A stretch of DNA of 64,000 bases. Source: Acinetobacter sp. C32I (lineage in GTDB: Bacteria; Pseudomonadota; Gammaproteobacteria; Pseudomonadales; Moraxellaceae). Positions 41,858 to 53,080 of this stretch are shown here, piece by piece; the first letter of the stretch is position 1; each line of letters begins with the position of its first letter. The position numbers were made by a program, and so were the translations under genes. The stretch spans positions 3,162,001-3,226,000 of the forward strand of contig NZ_CP098480.1 of assembly GCF_023702715.1 (NCBI RefSeq). Direction: 5' to 3'. The notes beneath the pieces were generated by a model. That model was not told where the DNA came from, did no database searches, and saw only the letters and a program-made list of their open reading frames with translations.

Positions 41858-42256
41858 ATGAGCCAAACTAGTCGCATGATTGACCGACGATTAGCAAAAG
41901 CTTTGGTCTTCTTACAAGCGTGTATGATTCCTGTTGCCGCTTTACTGGCATGGGCAATCAAAGATACAACTGCTGCTTTGAGTGCTGCGCTTGGGGCTTT
42001 GGTATGTTGGTTGGCACATTGTTATTTTGCTTGGCAGTCGTTTAGAACGGCAGGCGCAAGAGCATCAAAACAAGTCATGCTGAATATGTACCGAGGAATG
42101 CTCGGTAAGTTTGCGATTGTGATTGTGGGTTTTATATTAATTTTGAGCAATGTTAAACCGCTGTCACCGGTTGCATTGTTTTGTGGATTTATTCTCGTAC
42201 AAGCGATGTCGTGGGTCGCGCCATTTTGGGTGGCACGTCTACAAAAACGAGGGTAA
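41858..42256 (+). CDS. atpI: ATP synthase subunit I (assembly factor)
   Basis: 132 residues, four hydrophobic segments (ALVFLQACMIPVAALLAWAI, LSAALGALVCWLAHCYFA, LGKFAIVIVGFILILSNV, ALFCGFILVQAMSWVAPFWVA). It resembles AtpI, which aids assembly of the c-ring. The central ASKQVMLNMYRGMLGKFAIVI is typical. It is the first gene of the operon. A stable stem-loop with a T run separates it from atpB, which may lower or tune read-through into the structural genes. Confidence 0.85.
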   Translation: MSQTSRMIDRRLAKALVFLQACMIPVAALLAWAIKDTTAALSAALGALVCWLAHCYFAWQSFRTAGARASKQVMLNMYRGMLGKFAIVIVGFILILSNVKPLSPVALFCGFILVQAMSWVAPFWVARLQKRG

Positions 42257-42276
42257 GGCACATTTTGAGATTTTTG

Positions 42277-42328
42277 GAAGTAGAGACGGGATCTTTGCCA
42301 TCCGCTTGATTCGTTTCTACTTCTTTTT
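42277..42328 (+). terminator. Terminator-like stem-loop between atpI and atpB
   Basis: GAAGTAGAGACGG (42277-42289) pairs with TCGTTTCTACTTC (42311-42323) over 13 positions, two of them G-U, closing a 21-nt loop that can form a small inner pairing (GGAT/ATCC). Five T residues follow at once. No obvious promoter lies between this stem and atpB. It looks like an intrinsic terminator or attenuator inside the operon. Confidence 0.6.
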
Positions 42329-42353
42329 AATGATTGACATTGACCAGGTGTGA

Positions 42354-43232
<879 letters not shown>

Positions 43233-43281
43233 TGGTATTGCCTGATTGTCACCTGACAGTTGGGCTTAAATTTTAGTTTAA

Positions 43282-43560
<279 letters not shown>

Positions 43561-43599
43561 TAGCTTAATTCCTAAATCCACATATTGAGGAATAGCGAA

Positions 43600-44070
43600 A
43601 TGAATATCAACCTCACATTGATTGGCCAAGCAATTGCATTTGCGATCTTTGTCGCATTCTGCATGAAGTTTGTATGGCCTCCACTAATCAATGCGATTAG
43701 TGAGCGTCAGCGTAAAATCGCTGATGGCTTAAATGCTGCTGAAAAAGCAAAAGCTGACCTTGCTGATGCGCAAGCACAAGTTAAGGCAGAATTAGACGCA
43801 GCAAAAGCACAAGCGGCTCAATTGATCGAACAAGCGAACCGTCGTGCAGCACAATTGATCGAAGAAGCGCGTACCCAAGCATCTGCTGAGGGCGAGCGTA
43901 TTCGTCAACAGGCGAAAGAAACTGTTGATCAAGACATCAATTCTGCTCGCGAAGAATTACGTCAACAAGTTGCTGCTTTGGCAGTTGCTGGCGCAGAAAA
44001 AATTCTGAACCAACAAGTTGACGCAGAAGCTCATAATGCCATGCTGAATCAGCTGGCTGCTAAACTTTAA
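43600..44070 (+). CDS. atpF: ATP synthase F0 subunit b
   Basis: 156 residues. An N-terminal membrane anchor ([23 protein letters not shown], about 7-29) is followed by a long Ala/Gln/Glu-rich right-handed coiled coil that forms the peripheral stalk. It starts at ATG 43600 after TGAGGAATAGCG; the same leader precedes atpA. Length as in E. coli. Confidence 0.96.
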   Translation: MNINLTLIGQAIAFAIFVAFCMKFVWPPLINAISERQRKIADGLNAAEKAKADLADAQAQVKAELDAAKAQAAQLIEQANRRAAQLIEEARTQASAEGERIRQQAKETVDQDINSAREELRQQVAALAVAGAEKILNQQVDAEAHNAMLNQLAAKL

Positions 44071-44081
44071 GCGAGGCGAAT

Positions 44082-44618
44082 ATGGCTGAACTCTTGACGT
44101 TAGCACGCCCGTACGCCAAAGCAGCATTTGCTTATGCATCTGAGCAGAATGCAACTGACGCTTGGTCAAATGCGTTACAACTGCTCGGTGCTGCGGTGCA
44201 AGACGAAGCATTTTCCGCTTATTTAAATCGCCCTGAGCTGACTCCTGCGGAACAAGTAGGTCTTTTTGCCAAGGTTTTAGGTGAAGATCAGTCTCAATCA
44301 GTGTCAAATTTCTTGACCTTGCTTGCAGACAACGATCGTTTGGTTTTATTACCTGAAATCGCAGCAGAATACGAATTACTTAAATCGCAGAACAACAACA
44401 CATTGGAAGTAGAGATTGAATCTGCTTTCCCAATGGATGCGACACAAGAGCATATTTTAGCTCACGCGCTTGAAAAACGTTTTAACAGAACAGTTCATGT
44501 CACTGTTAACGTTAATCCAGCGTTAATCGCAGGTGTTGTGATTCGTGCAGGCGACCAAGTGATAGATGACTCTGCGCTTAACAAGCTTGAAAAAATGCGG
44601 ACTCGTCTTCTTGCCTAA
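44082..44618 (+). CDS. atpH: ATP synthase F1 subunit delta
   Basis: 178 residues, links the b stalk to the alpha3beta3 crown. The N-terminal helical bundle starts [16 protein letters not shown], and the C-terminal segment [32 protein letters not shown] is the family signature. It starts 11 bp behind atpF. Confidence 0.95.
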   Translation: MAELLTLARPYAKAAFAYASEQNATDAWSNALQLLGAAVQDEAFSAYLNRPELTPAEQVGLFAKVLGEDQSQSVSNFLTLLADNDRLVLLPEIAAEYELLKSQNNNTLEVEIESAFPMDATQEHILAHALEKRFNRTVHVTVNVNPALIAGVVIRAGDQVIDDSALNKLEKMRTRLLA

Positions 44619-44660
44619 CAGCAAAAAGACTGAACTTAAAAAAGATTGAGGAATAGCGCA

Positions 44661-46205
44661 ATGCAACAACTGAATCCATCCGAGATCAGTGCGCTCATTA
44701 AACAGCGTATCGGCGATCTGGACACCAGCGCGACCGCGAAGAATGAAGGTACCATCGTCATGGTATCTGACGGTATCGTGCGTATTCACGGTCTTGCAGA
44801 TGCAATGTACGGTGAAATGATCGAATTCGACGGCGGCTTATTTGGTATGGCACTGAACCTAGAACAGGATTCAGTGGGTGCCGTTGTTTTAGGTAACTAC
44901 CTAAGCCTGCAAGAAGGTCAAAAAGCTCGTTGCACAGGTCGTGTATTAGAAGTTCCGGTTGGTCCTGAACTTCTTGGCCGTGTCGTAGACGCTTTGGGTA
45001 ACCCAATTGATGGTAAAGGCCCGATTGATGCAAAATTAACTGATGCTGTTGAAAAAGTAGCACCAGGTGTAATTTGGCGTCAGTCTGTCGACGAACCTGT
45101 TCAAACTGGTTATAAATCAGTTGATACCATGATCCCTGTAGGTCGTGGTCAGCGTGAGTTGATTATTGGTGACCGTCAAACTGGTAAAACAGCAATGGCG
45201 ATCGATGCGATCATCGCTCAGAAAAACTCTGGCATTAAATGTGTATACGTTGCGATTGGTCAAAAACAATCAACAATTGCAAACGTGGTACGTAAGCTAG
45301 AAGAAACTGGCGCTATGGCGTATACAACTGTTGTCGCAGCTGCGGCCGCTGATCCTGCAGCAATGCAGTATTTAGCTCCGTACTCTGGCTGTACAATGGG
45401 TGAATACTTCCGTGACCGCGGTGAAGATGCATTAATCATTTATGATGATTTGTCTAAGCAAGCTGTTGCTTACCGTCAAATTTCATTATTGTTACGTCGT
45501 CCACCAGGTCGTGAAGCGTATCCAGGTGACGTATTCTATCTTCACTCGCGTCTTCTTGAACGTGCTTCGCGCGTTTCAGCTGATTATGTTGAGAAATTCA
45601 CGAACGGTGCAGTAACAGGTCAAACTGGTTCTTTAACTGCATTACCGATCATTGAAACTCAAGCTGGTGACGTATCTGCATTCGTACCAACCAACGTAAT
45701 TTCGATTACTGACGGTCAGATCTTCTTAGAAACATCATTATTCAACGCAGGTATTCGTCCTGCTGTGAACGCGGGTATTTCGGTATCACGTGTTGGTGGT
45801 TCAGCTCAAACTAAGATCATCAAAAAATTGTCTGGTGGTATCCGTACCGCTCTAGCGCAATACCGTGAATTGGCTGCGTTTGCTCAGTTCGCTTCTGATC
45901 TTGATGAAGCAACGCGTAAGCAACTTGAGCATGGTCAACGTGTAACTGAGTTAATGAAGCAAAAACAATATGCTCCATACTCAATTGCTGACCAAGCTGT
46001 TTCTGTATATGCATCTAACGAAGGCTACATGGCTGACGTAGAAGTGAAGAAAATCGTAGACTTTGATGCTGCGTTAATCTCTTACTTCCGTTCTGAACAT
46101 GCTGCGTTAATGCAACAGATCGATGAAACTGGTGATTACAACAAAGACATCGAAGCAGCGTTCAAAGCAGGTATTGAGAGCTTCAAAGCGACTCAAACTT
46201 ACTAA
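44661..46205 (+). CDS. atpA: ATP synthase F1 subunit alpha
   Basis: 514 residues. Walker A-type GDRQTGKTA (about 169-177), the arginine finger region in [20 protein letters not shown], and [29 protein letters not shown] are all present. Non-catalytic nucleotide-binding subunit that shapes the catalytic site of beta. ATG 44661 after TGAGGAATAGCGCA. Confidence 0.98.
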   Translation: MQQLNPSEISALIKQRIGDLDTSATAKNEGTIVMVSDGIVRIHGLADAMYGEMIEFDGGLFGMALNLEQDSVGAVVLGNYLSLQEGQKARCTGRVLEVPVGPELLGRVVDALGNPIDGKGPIDAKLTDAVEKVAPGVIWRQSVDEPVQTGYKSVDTMIPVGRGQRELIIGDRQTGKTAMAIDAIIAQKNSGIKCVYVAIGQKQSTIANVVRKLEETGAMAYTTVVAAAAADPAAMQYLAPYSGCTMGEYFRDRGEDALIIYDDLSKQAVAYRQISLLLRRPPGREAYPGDVFYLHSRLLERASRVSADYVEKFTNGAVTGQTGSLTALPIIETQAGDVSAFVPTNVISITDGQIFLETSLFNAGIRPAVNAGISVSRVGGSAQTKIIKKLSGGIRTALAQYRELAAFAQFASDLDEATRKQLEHGQRVTELMKQKQYAPYSIADQAVSVYASNEGYMADVEVKKIVDFDAALISYFRSEHAALMQQIDETGDYNKDIEAAFKAGIESFKATQTY

Positions 46206-46241
46206 GTTTATCTTTAGTTAAGTTTGGTTCACGGATCAACC

Positions 46242-46267
46242 TTCGGAAGCTCGAAAGAGCTTTCGAA
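46242..46267 (+). other. GAAA-capped hairpin between atpA and atpG
   Basis: TTCGGAAGCTC, GAAA, GAGCTTTCGAA: an 11-bp stem with one G-U pair and a GNRA tetraloop, ending 15 bp before the atpG start. No T run, so not a terminator. Position and stability suggest an mRNA stabilising or translation-tuning element. Confidence 0.55.
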
Positions 46268-46282
46268 TACTAGGTTAAGCGT

Positions 46283-47152
46283 ATGGCAAATTTAAAAGAA
46301 ATTCGCGCCAAAGTAGCTAGTATCAAGAGCACGCAAAAGATTACTCGCGCGATGCAAATGGTAGCTGCTTCGAAAATGCGTCGTGCGCAAGAGCGCATGG
46401 CTCAGGGCCGTCCGTATGCCGATAATATGCGCCGTGTAATTGCTCACTTGGTACAAGCAAACCCTGAATATAAACACCGTTATATGGTTGAACGCCCAGT
46501 TAAGCGCGTTGGCTATATCGTTGTGTCTTCAGATCGTGGTTTGGCAGGTGGCTTGAACATTAACTTGTTCAAGAAAGTTGTGCAGCATGTCAAAGCACAA
46601 CAACAGCAGTCAATTGAAGTTGAATTTGCTTTGATTGGTCAAAAAGCGGTTTCGTTTTTTAAGAATTACGGCGGTAAAGTGCTTGGTGCAACGACCCAAC
46701 TTGGCGATGCGCCGAGTTTGGAACAGTTGACTGGCTCAGTACAGGTTATGCTTGATGCATTTGATAAGGGCGAATTAGATCGTATCTACCTCGTATCAAA
46801 TGGCTTCGTCAATGCGATGACTCAGCAGCCTAAAGTTGAACAACTTGTTCCTTTAGCACCGGCAGAAGAAGGCGATGACCTCAACCGTACTTATGGTTGG
46901 GACTATCTCTACGAACCAGAAGCAGAAGAATTGTTAAATGGTTTGTTGGTTCGCTATATCGAGTCTATGGTTTATCAAGGTGTGATTGAAAACGTTGCAT
47001 GTGAGCAGTCAGCTCGTATGGTCGCGATGAAAGCAGCGACAGACAACGCAGGACAATTGATTAAAGACCTACAGCTCATTTACAACAAGCTGCGTCAAGC
47101 CGCGATTACTCAGGAAATTTCCGAGATCGTTGGCGGTGCCGCTGCCGTTTAA
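46283..47152 (+). CDS. atpG: ATP synthase F1 subunit gamma
   Basis: 289 residues; the rotating central shaft. It starts with the long N-terminal helix [32 protein letters not shown] and ends with the C-terminal helix [43 protein letters not shown], both nearly universal. The mid Rossmann-like domain has [18 protein letters not shown]. Confidence 0.97.
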   Translation: MANLKEIRAKVASIKSTQKITRAMQMVAASKMRRAQERMAQGRPYADNMRRVIAHLVQANPEYKHRYMVERPVKRVGYIVVSSDRGLAGGLNINLFKKVVQHVKAQQQQSIEVEFALIGQKAVSFFKNYGGKVLGATTQLGDAPSLEQLTGSVQVMLDAFDKGELDRIYLVSNGFVNAMTQQPKVEQLVPLAPAEEGDDLNRTYGWDYLYEPEAEELLNGLLVRYIESMVYQGVIENVACEQSARMVAMKAATDNAGQLIKDLQLIYNKLRQAAITQEISEIVGGAAAV

Positions 47153-47167
47153 CATTATTAAGTTTGA

Positions 47168-48577
<1,410 letters not shown>

Positions 48578-48605
48578 TTAGCAACTCTAATTTAAGGAGA
48601 TTCTC

Positions 48606-49025
48606 ATGGCGACTATGCAATGTGACGTTGTAAGTGTGAAAGAGTCGATTTACTCTGGACAAGTTACGATGTTAATCGCAAAAGGTGCGGGCGGTGAGCT
48701 TGGTATTTTACCAGGACATGCGCCACTCGTAACTTTACTCCAACCGGGCCCGATCCGTGTTCAGTTGGAAAATGGTACAGAAGAAATCGTGTATGTATCT
48801 GGCGGTGTGTTAGAAGTTCAGCCTCATGTTGTGACCGTGCTTGCAGATACTGCAATCCGTGCTGACAACTTAGATGAAGTGGCAATTATGGAAGCTCGTA
48901 AACAAGCTGAACAATTGCTCGCAAATCAAAAGAGTGATCTGGATTCTGCAGCCGCGCTTGCTTCGCTTGCAGAAACTGCAGCTCAGCTTGAAACGATTCG
49001 TAAAATCAAAAACCGCGCACTTTAA
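48606..49025 (+). CDS. atpC: ATP synthase F1 subunit epsilon
   Basis: 139 residues. The N-terminal beta sandwich (MQCDVVSVKESIYSGQVTMLIAKGAGGELGILPGHAPLVTLLQPG) binds gamma and the c-ring; the C-terminal helical hairpin can act as inhibitory arm. Last gene of the operon, followed by a strong terminator. Confidence 0.97.
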   Translation: MATMQCDVVSVKESIYSGQVTMLIAKGAGGELGILPGHAPLVTLLQPGPIRVQLENGTEEIVYVSGGVLEVQPHVVTVLADTAIRADNLDEVAIMEARKQAEQLLANQKSDLDSAAALASLAETAAQLETIRKIKNRAL

Positions 49026-49045
49026 TTATTGCAGGTTCGAGATTG

Positions 49046-49077
49046 AAAAAAGCCACCGTCAGGTGGCTTTTTTTTAT
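49046..49077 (+). terminator. Terminator of the atp operon
   Basis: AAAAAGCCACC, GTCA loop, GGTGGCTTTTTTTT. Confidence 0.93.
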
Positions 49078-49171
49078 ACATTAAAATAAGAAGTTGTATT
49101 TTTATAGATAATTATCATTTTAATATTAATTCTTGTTATCATTTGTGAACTTAAAAAATGAGAAATTAAAA

Positions 49172-49822
49172 GTGCAGTCCAAAATCTTACTTCTAGCTCC
49201 TTTATTTATCTTATGTGTTGGTTGTACTGTGACTAAAACCCCTGAGGGGAAATCTATTGGCATGTTGCCAATAAAATCAGTACCTAAACACGAGCGTTAT
49301 CTGAATATAGACAGCAGTGCGAGTAAAGCTGACAAAATTCAGATGTATCGTGATCAATTAATTGAAAAGTACCCGAATCAGGATTTTACATTTATCCGTA
49401 CTTTTCCATACCGTGCTTATCAATCCTATGATTCTCTTACCCCTCGTCCTTATATGATTAATACAATCGATGGTCATCAGGTCAAAGTAGCTGAATTTAT
49501 AATGTTTGGATCAAAAAATGTATTGTTAACAGAGTTGGCACAGCAAGATTTAAAAGTGCCTGTTGGTGTGCATGATTTAGTGATTATTAATGGCTTTAAA
49601 AGTACAAGTTATTATACAGAAATAAAAAATGTGAATTTTGAGAAAGATAAAAATTATGTCATGGGTACGGATTATAGTAAGGAAACTGGATCTCGGCTTT
49701 ATATTGCAGAATATGAAGTAGATCAAAGATTTAAGGCTAATGAGCCAGAATACATTGTGATTAAGAAAAAAATTGTTGAAGGTATTGAACAAGGAAATTT
49801 GAAACATGTCAAAATTTACTAA
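49172..49822 (+). CDS. Putative lipoprotein of unknown function
   Basis: 216 residues from a GTG at 49172. The start is placed so that a compact signal peptide (SKILLLAPLFILCVGC) ends in a lipobox VGC with the lipidated Cys at about residue 18; an earlier in-frame TTG at 49133 would put 13 polar residues ahead of it. GAGAAAT lies upstream. The mature protein has no family I recognise. The coding region is more AT-rich than the atp genes. It overlaps the next lipoprotein gene by 17 bp. Confidence 0.65.
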   Translation: MQSKILLLAPLFILCVGCTVTKTPEGKSIGMLPIKSVPKHERYLNIDSSASKADKIQMYRDQLIEKYPNQDFTFIRTFPYRAYQSYDSLTPRPYMINTIDGHQVKVAEFIMFGSKNVLLTELAQQDLKVPVGVHDLVIINGFKSTSYYTEIKNVNFEKDKNYVMGTDYSKETGSRLYIAEYEVDQRFKANEPEYIVIKKKIVEGIEQGNLKHVKIY

Positions 49823-50282
49823 ATCCGTATTTAAATTTGGTTTATTGTTTTCGATCTTAGTCTCTAGTGGCTGTGTACGAATGATGTTGCCCACTTCTGA
49901 GTCACAACTTATTCAGCAATCTGTAGGTGGTGGATATAGCACTGAACTCAACATGGATTATATTCAAGTATATGCAAATTTAAAACGAGCATATGATAAG
50001 TGCGTCGCATATAAAAGTCCTGTGCCTAATGATATGAGTTATATTGCTGTAGACGGTCAGCTTGAGCGTGATAAGCATCAAGCTACAATTGAAGCAAAAG
50101 CAAACTATGGAACCTATGTTTCTAAGGTGAATCTGAAAGAGATACCAAATGGAAAGACTCTATTAACCTTATATCTTTCAAAAAGTAAGCTTTTGACCGA
50201 AAATAAAAATGCTGAATTATCACAGAAGAGATTTGAACAAGAACAATTAAGAGCCTTAGGTAATGATCCTAAGTGTAATTAG
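49806..50282 (+). CDS. Putative lipoprotein of unknown function
   Basis: 158 residues. Signal peptide FTKSVFKFGLLFSILVSSGC with lipobox SSGC, then a sequence with no recognised domain. A 17-bp overlap with the preceding lipoprotein gene indicates translational coupling, so the two may form an envelope complex. Terminated by a perfect 12-bp hairpin. Confidence 0.7.
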   Translation: MSKFTKSVFKFGLLFSILVSSGCVRMMLPTSESQLIQQSVGGGYSTELNMDYIQVYANLKRAYDKCVAYKSPVPNDMSYIAVDGQLERDKHQATIEAKANYGTYVSKVNLKEIPNGKTLLTLYLSKSKLLTENKNAELSQKRFEQEQLRALGNDPKCN

Positions 50283-50295
50283 CAATAGATGATAA

Positions 50296-50336
50296 AAAAG
50301 ACTGAGCAGCAAACAAATAGTTTAGCTCAGTCTTTT
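50296..50336. terminator. Terminator behind the lipoprotein pair
   Basis: AAAAGACTGAGC, 17-nt loop, GCTCAGTCTTTT. Perfect arms, probably shared with the convergent lipoprotein gene. Confidence 0.85.
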
Positions 50337-50348
50337 GATTTTTTATCT

Positions 50349-50945
50349 CTAAGTATTTGAATCCGCTTTATCTCCCAATACCAAGGTTGCCAGCTTGACC
50401 ATATCCATTTGAATGCTATTGAACTGTTTCTCGATTTTGGCAAAATCAATTTTTGAGAAATCCGTTTGACCATGTAATAAGGGCATATTTAACAATTGTT
50501 GATTGGCGGCCAATAAGTTTTGACGGATTTGATCGACTTCATTACTTTTTAAATTCAGTGATAATAAGGCATCATGCAGCTTATGCAATTCTTGATTCAA
50601 CTCACCCGTGGTGCTTTGTAGCTGTTGCACATTTTTATCTTGGATGGCTTGTTCCAAATTACTTTGCGATTGCTTGAGCAAGCTGACATAGTCATCAGTT
50701 TCAATCTGTAATTTGGCAATATCACGGGCGATATTTAACATATTGCCACGGCTTAGGTTTTGAGTATCTTGAGCGATGCTTGTATCGCGTTCTGTATTTT
50801 CCGAAGTCGTATTCGATTGTTCAATCTCAGTGTTTTGCTCAGCTTGCTCATTGTCATGAGGAACCTGATCGCAACCTGCCAGCGTTAAGAGGCTAACCAA
50901 AGTGGTTACTGAGAGAATGGCTTTGATAGAGAAATGTTCCATCAT
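50349..50945 (-). CDS. Putative lipoprotein, Gln/Asn-rich
   Basis: 198 residues. It starts at one of two consecutive ATG codons (50945, 50942). Signal peptide HFSIKAILSVTTLVSLLTLAGC with lipobox LAGC. The mature part begins with an acidic, Asn/Gln/Thr-rich linker, then helical sequence with coiled-coil character (LLKQSQSNLEQAIQDKNVQQ). No family recognised; possibly an envelope protein with a helical bundle. Confidence 0.7.
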   Translation of the reverse strand: MMEHFSIKAILSVTTLVSLLTLAGCDQVPHDNEQAEQNTEIEQSNTTSENTERDTSIAQDTQNLSRGNMLNIARDIAKLQIETDDYVSLLKQSQSNLEQAIQDKNVQQLQSTTGELNQELHKLHDALLSLNLKSNEVDQIRQNLLAANQQLLNMPLLHGQTDFSKIDFAKIEKQFNSIQMDMVKLATLVLGDKADSNT

Positions 50946-51041
50946 GGCTGAACTGCACCAAAATATGAGAAGACCGTCACTATAATAAAAAAGTATGGAG
51001 AGAATAGGAGTTGTTGCAAAGAACAAACAAATTTTTCAATT

Positions 51042-51068
51042 AAAAAGAGAGTGCAGAAAGCGCTCTCT
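51042..51068 (-). terminator. Terminator of the RcnB-like gene
   Basis: In gene sense: AGAGAGCGC, TTTCT, GCACTCTCT followed by TTTTT; 9-bp stem with one G-U pair. Confidence 0.8.
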
Positions 51069-51094
51069 AAGTTCTATCTCAGAGGCAGGGAGAG

Positions 51095-51451
51095 TTAGCC
51101 TTTGATGATTTTGATAACTGAATGATTAATCACATTAACCAAAACATAATCACCGTTTACCTTGATCCATTGCTGATTTTTACTTGGTTTATACAAATTT
51201 TTGTGCTTTGCATAATCTACTTTGTAACCTTGTCCACGATAGTCGCTCGGGACTTTTTGACCTGGTTTCCAATCATGTGCAGGCTGAATCTTTCTTTTTT
51301 GCTCTTGAGGATGATGAGCTGCCTGTCTGTGATCATGTTTTTGCTGTTCAGCTTTTTGTGGTGAATGTTGTGGCTCATGTGGTGCTGCAAAAGCTGGAAT
51401 TGCAACCACCGTAGATAAAGATAAAATCAATGCTTTGGCTATAGTTTTCAT
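51095..51451 (-). CDS. RcnB-family periplasmic protein
   Basis: 118 residues. Signal peptide KTIAKALILSLSTVVAIPAFA with AFA cleavage, a His/Gln/Lys-rich spacer (about 24-60), then the RcnB-type C-terminus WKPGQKVPSDYRGQGYKVDYAKHKNLYKP and WIKVNGDYVLVNVINHSVIKII. RcnB of E. coli helps nickel/cobalt homeostasis in the periplasm; a metal role is plausible here but not shown. Own terminator; no operon partner. Confidence 0.82.
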   Translation of the reverse strand: MKTIAKALILSLSTVVAIPAFAAPHEPQHSPQKAEQQKHDHRQAAHHPQEQKRKIQPAHDWKPGQKVPSDYRGQGYKVDYAKHKNLYKPSKNQQWIKVNGDYVLVNVINHSVIKIIKG

Positions 51452-51574
51452 TGTTCACCTGTAATTTGGGAGTTGAATGTCGATGTCATCATTTAACTTT
51501 AAGCTTGTTCAAACAGAGTGAAGATAGTGTTGTAGATTGATAAAAATTGTGTGTGAACCATGAATAACAGCTGT

Positions 51575-51603
51575 AAAAAAAGCATGATCTCCATGCTTTT
51601 TTT
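51575..51603. terminator. Terminator between RcnB-like gene and glutathione peroxidase gene
   Basis: AAAAAAAGCATG, ATCTC, CATGCTTTTTTT. It lies downstream of the leftward peroxidase gene and can work in both directions. Confidence 0.82.
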
Positions 51604-51628
51604 AATATTTGTGGCTTTAAAAACTGAG

Positions 51629-52174
51629 TTATTTTGCTAATTCAGCTTCAATTGCACTGACAATACGCTCATCATCGGCAGTGATATCAGGTGCAAAGCG
51701 AGCAACAATTTCACCCTGCTTATTCACCAAGAATTTTTCAAAATTCCATAACACTTCAGGTGGGTTGTTTGGCGTTAAACCATAATCAACCAAGTCTTTC
51801 CACCATGGCCCTTCGCCTTGACGTTCCGGAATCGCTTGGGTCAGGGTTTGATACAAGGTATGTTTGTCATCACCTGCAACCGAGATTTTGGCGAAAAGCG
51901 GGAAATGCACATCATAATTCAATGAACAAAACTGCTGAATTTCATCATTGGTTCCTGGTTCTTGTTCTAAGAAATTATTCGCTGGGAAGCCTAGGATTTC
52001 TAGGCCTTGGTCTTTCTTGGCCTGATACAGTTTTTCTAAACCTTCATATTGTGGTGTTAAACCACACTTTGATGCCACGTTAACGATCAGCAGAACTTTG
52101 CCTTGATATTGATCGAGATCAACGTCTTGGCCTTTGATGTCCTTAACGGGAATGTGATAAACCGACTGGCTCAT
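51629..52174 (-). CDS. Glutathione peroxidase (Cys type)
   Basis: 181 residues, thioredoxin fold. VNVASKCGLTPQYEGLEKLY holds the peroxidatic Cys (about 36), LGFPANNFLEQEPGTNDEIQQFC the Gln and resolving-Cys region, and PPEVLWNFEKFLVNKQGEIVARFAP the Trp-Asn-Phe motif of the catalytic tetrad. Cytosolic, reducing hydroperoxides probably through thioredoxin. The ATG at 52174 is preferred over a start ten codons earlier, since homologues begin near SVYHIPVKDIKG. Confidence 0.9.
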   Translation of the reverse strand: MSQSVYHIPVKDIKGQDVDLDQYQGKVLLIVNVASKCGLTPQYEGLEKLYQAKKDQGLEILGFPANNFLEQEPGTNDEIQQFCSLNYDVHFPLFAKISVAGDDKHTLYQTLTQAIPERQGEGPWWKDLVDYGLTPNNPPEVLWNFEKFLVNKQGEIVARFAPDITADDERIVSAIEAELAK

Positions 52175-52292
52175 GGGATACGTCCTAATTTGTTGTTGTG
52201 ACAAAACCTATTTGTTTTAACTGCTATTGCTACTGAGTGCAATGCTCTTGAGATTATTCCATACAAATAATGTGTAAAACCAAGCCTTTGTT

Positions 52293-53066
52293 TTAAAGTA
52301 CTGCATTTTTGAGTTGAATCGGAGTCTGTCCCGTATAGCGTTTAAAAAACTCAATGAAACTGGAACTGTGTTGATAACCTAAAGCAAAAGTGAGCTGTTT
52401 GATGGTCATGCCTTGGCGGATCTGATTGATCGCATAAATAATTTTGGCACGATTACGCCACTCCGACAGTGACAGTTGCAGTTCTTGCTGGCTGAGACGT
52501 AACAGGTGTCGCTCACTGACTGTAAAGCGTTGTAACACTTGTTGCAGACTGTTATGAAACAGATTGGGGTCGGCAAGCTGTTCCAGAATCGGTGCTAAAA
52601 CTGGATGACTGCTTTGCGGGAGATAATGTGAATAGGCCGGCGCTTGCTTGAGCTGATCGAACAGCACTTGTAGCAGATGTTCTAGATATTCAGGCGCGGC
52701 AGCCTGTTTTTGCTGTTCAAGGATTTGCACGACCAATGCCCGAAAAAAAGGTTCAATACTGAAACAACGACAGCTATCCCCTAAAAAATCACCAAACTTG
52801 GGGTGCAGACGAATACAGATATAGTGAATTTCGTGCTCAACGGGCAATGATTGGTGTTCGGTGCGTGGTGGTAACCACAACCCATAACTGGGTGGTGATA
52901 GGTAGTATTTTCCTTCAATATCAAACTCTAAAGTTCCATTCAAACTGAAATTGAAATCGCCCCAAAGTGAAGAATGCGGTGTGACAATATCATCTTTTTG
53001 ATATAGAAATTCATGTACTTCTATACCGTGTAAAAAGGGGAATTGTTCAGCAACAGCATGCTTCAT
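52293..53066 (-). CDS. AraC-family transcriptional regulator
   Basis: 257 residues. An N-terminal cupin-like domain (PHSSLWGDFNFSLNGTLEFDIEGKYYLSPPSYGLWLPPRTEHQS) of the AraC_binding type precedes the C-terminal pair of helix-turn-helix motifs (SLSEWRNRAKIIYAINQIRQGMTIKQLTFALGYQHSSSFIEFFKRYTGQTPIQ). Encoded 14 bp behind an MFS transporter gene on the same strand, so probably co-transcribed with it and acting on it or on a target elsewhere. Confidence 0.87.
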   Translation of the reverse strand: MKHAVAEQFPFLHGIEVHEFLYQKDDIVTPHSSLWGDFNFSLNGTLEFDIEGKYYLSPPSYGLWLPPRTEHQSLPVEHEIHYICIRLHPKFGDFLGDSCRCFSIEPFFRALVVQILEQQKQAAAPEYLEHLLQVLFDQLKQAPAYSHYLPQSSHPVLAPILEQLADPNLFHNSLQQVLQRFTVSERHLLRLSQQELQLSLSEWRNRAKIIYAINQIRQGMTIKQLTFALGYQHSSSFIEFFKRYTGQTPIQLKNAVL

Positions 53067-53080
53067 TTGAGGATCTCATT

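Noticed and set aside
42331..42345. TTGACA directly before atpB as the -35 of an internal atp promoter
   Set aside because: A -10 at correct spacing would fall inside the atpB coding sequence and none is seen there.
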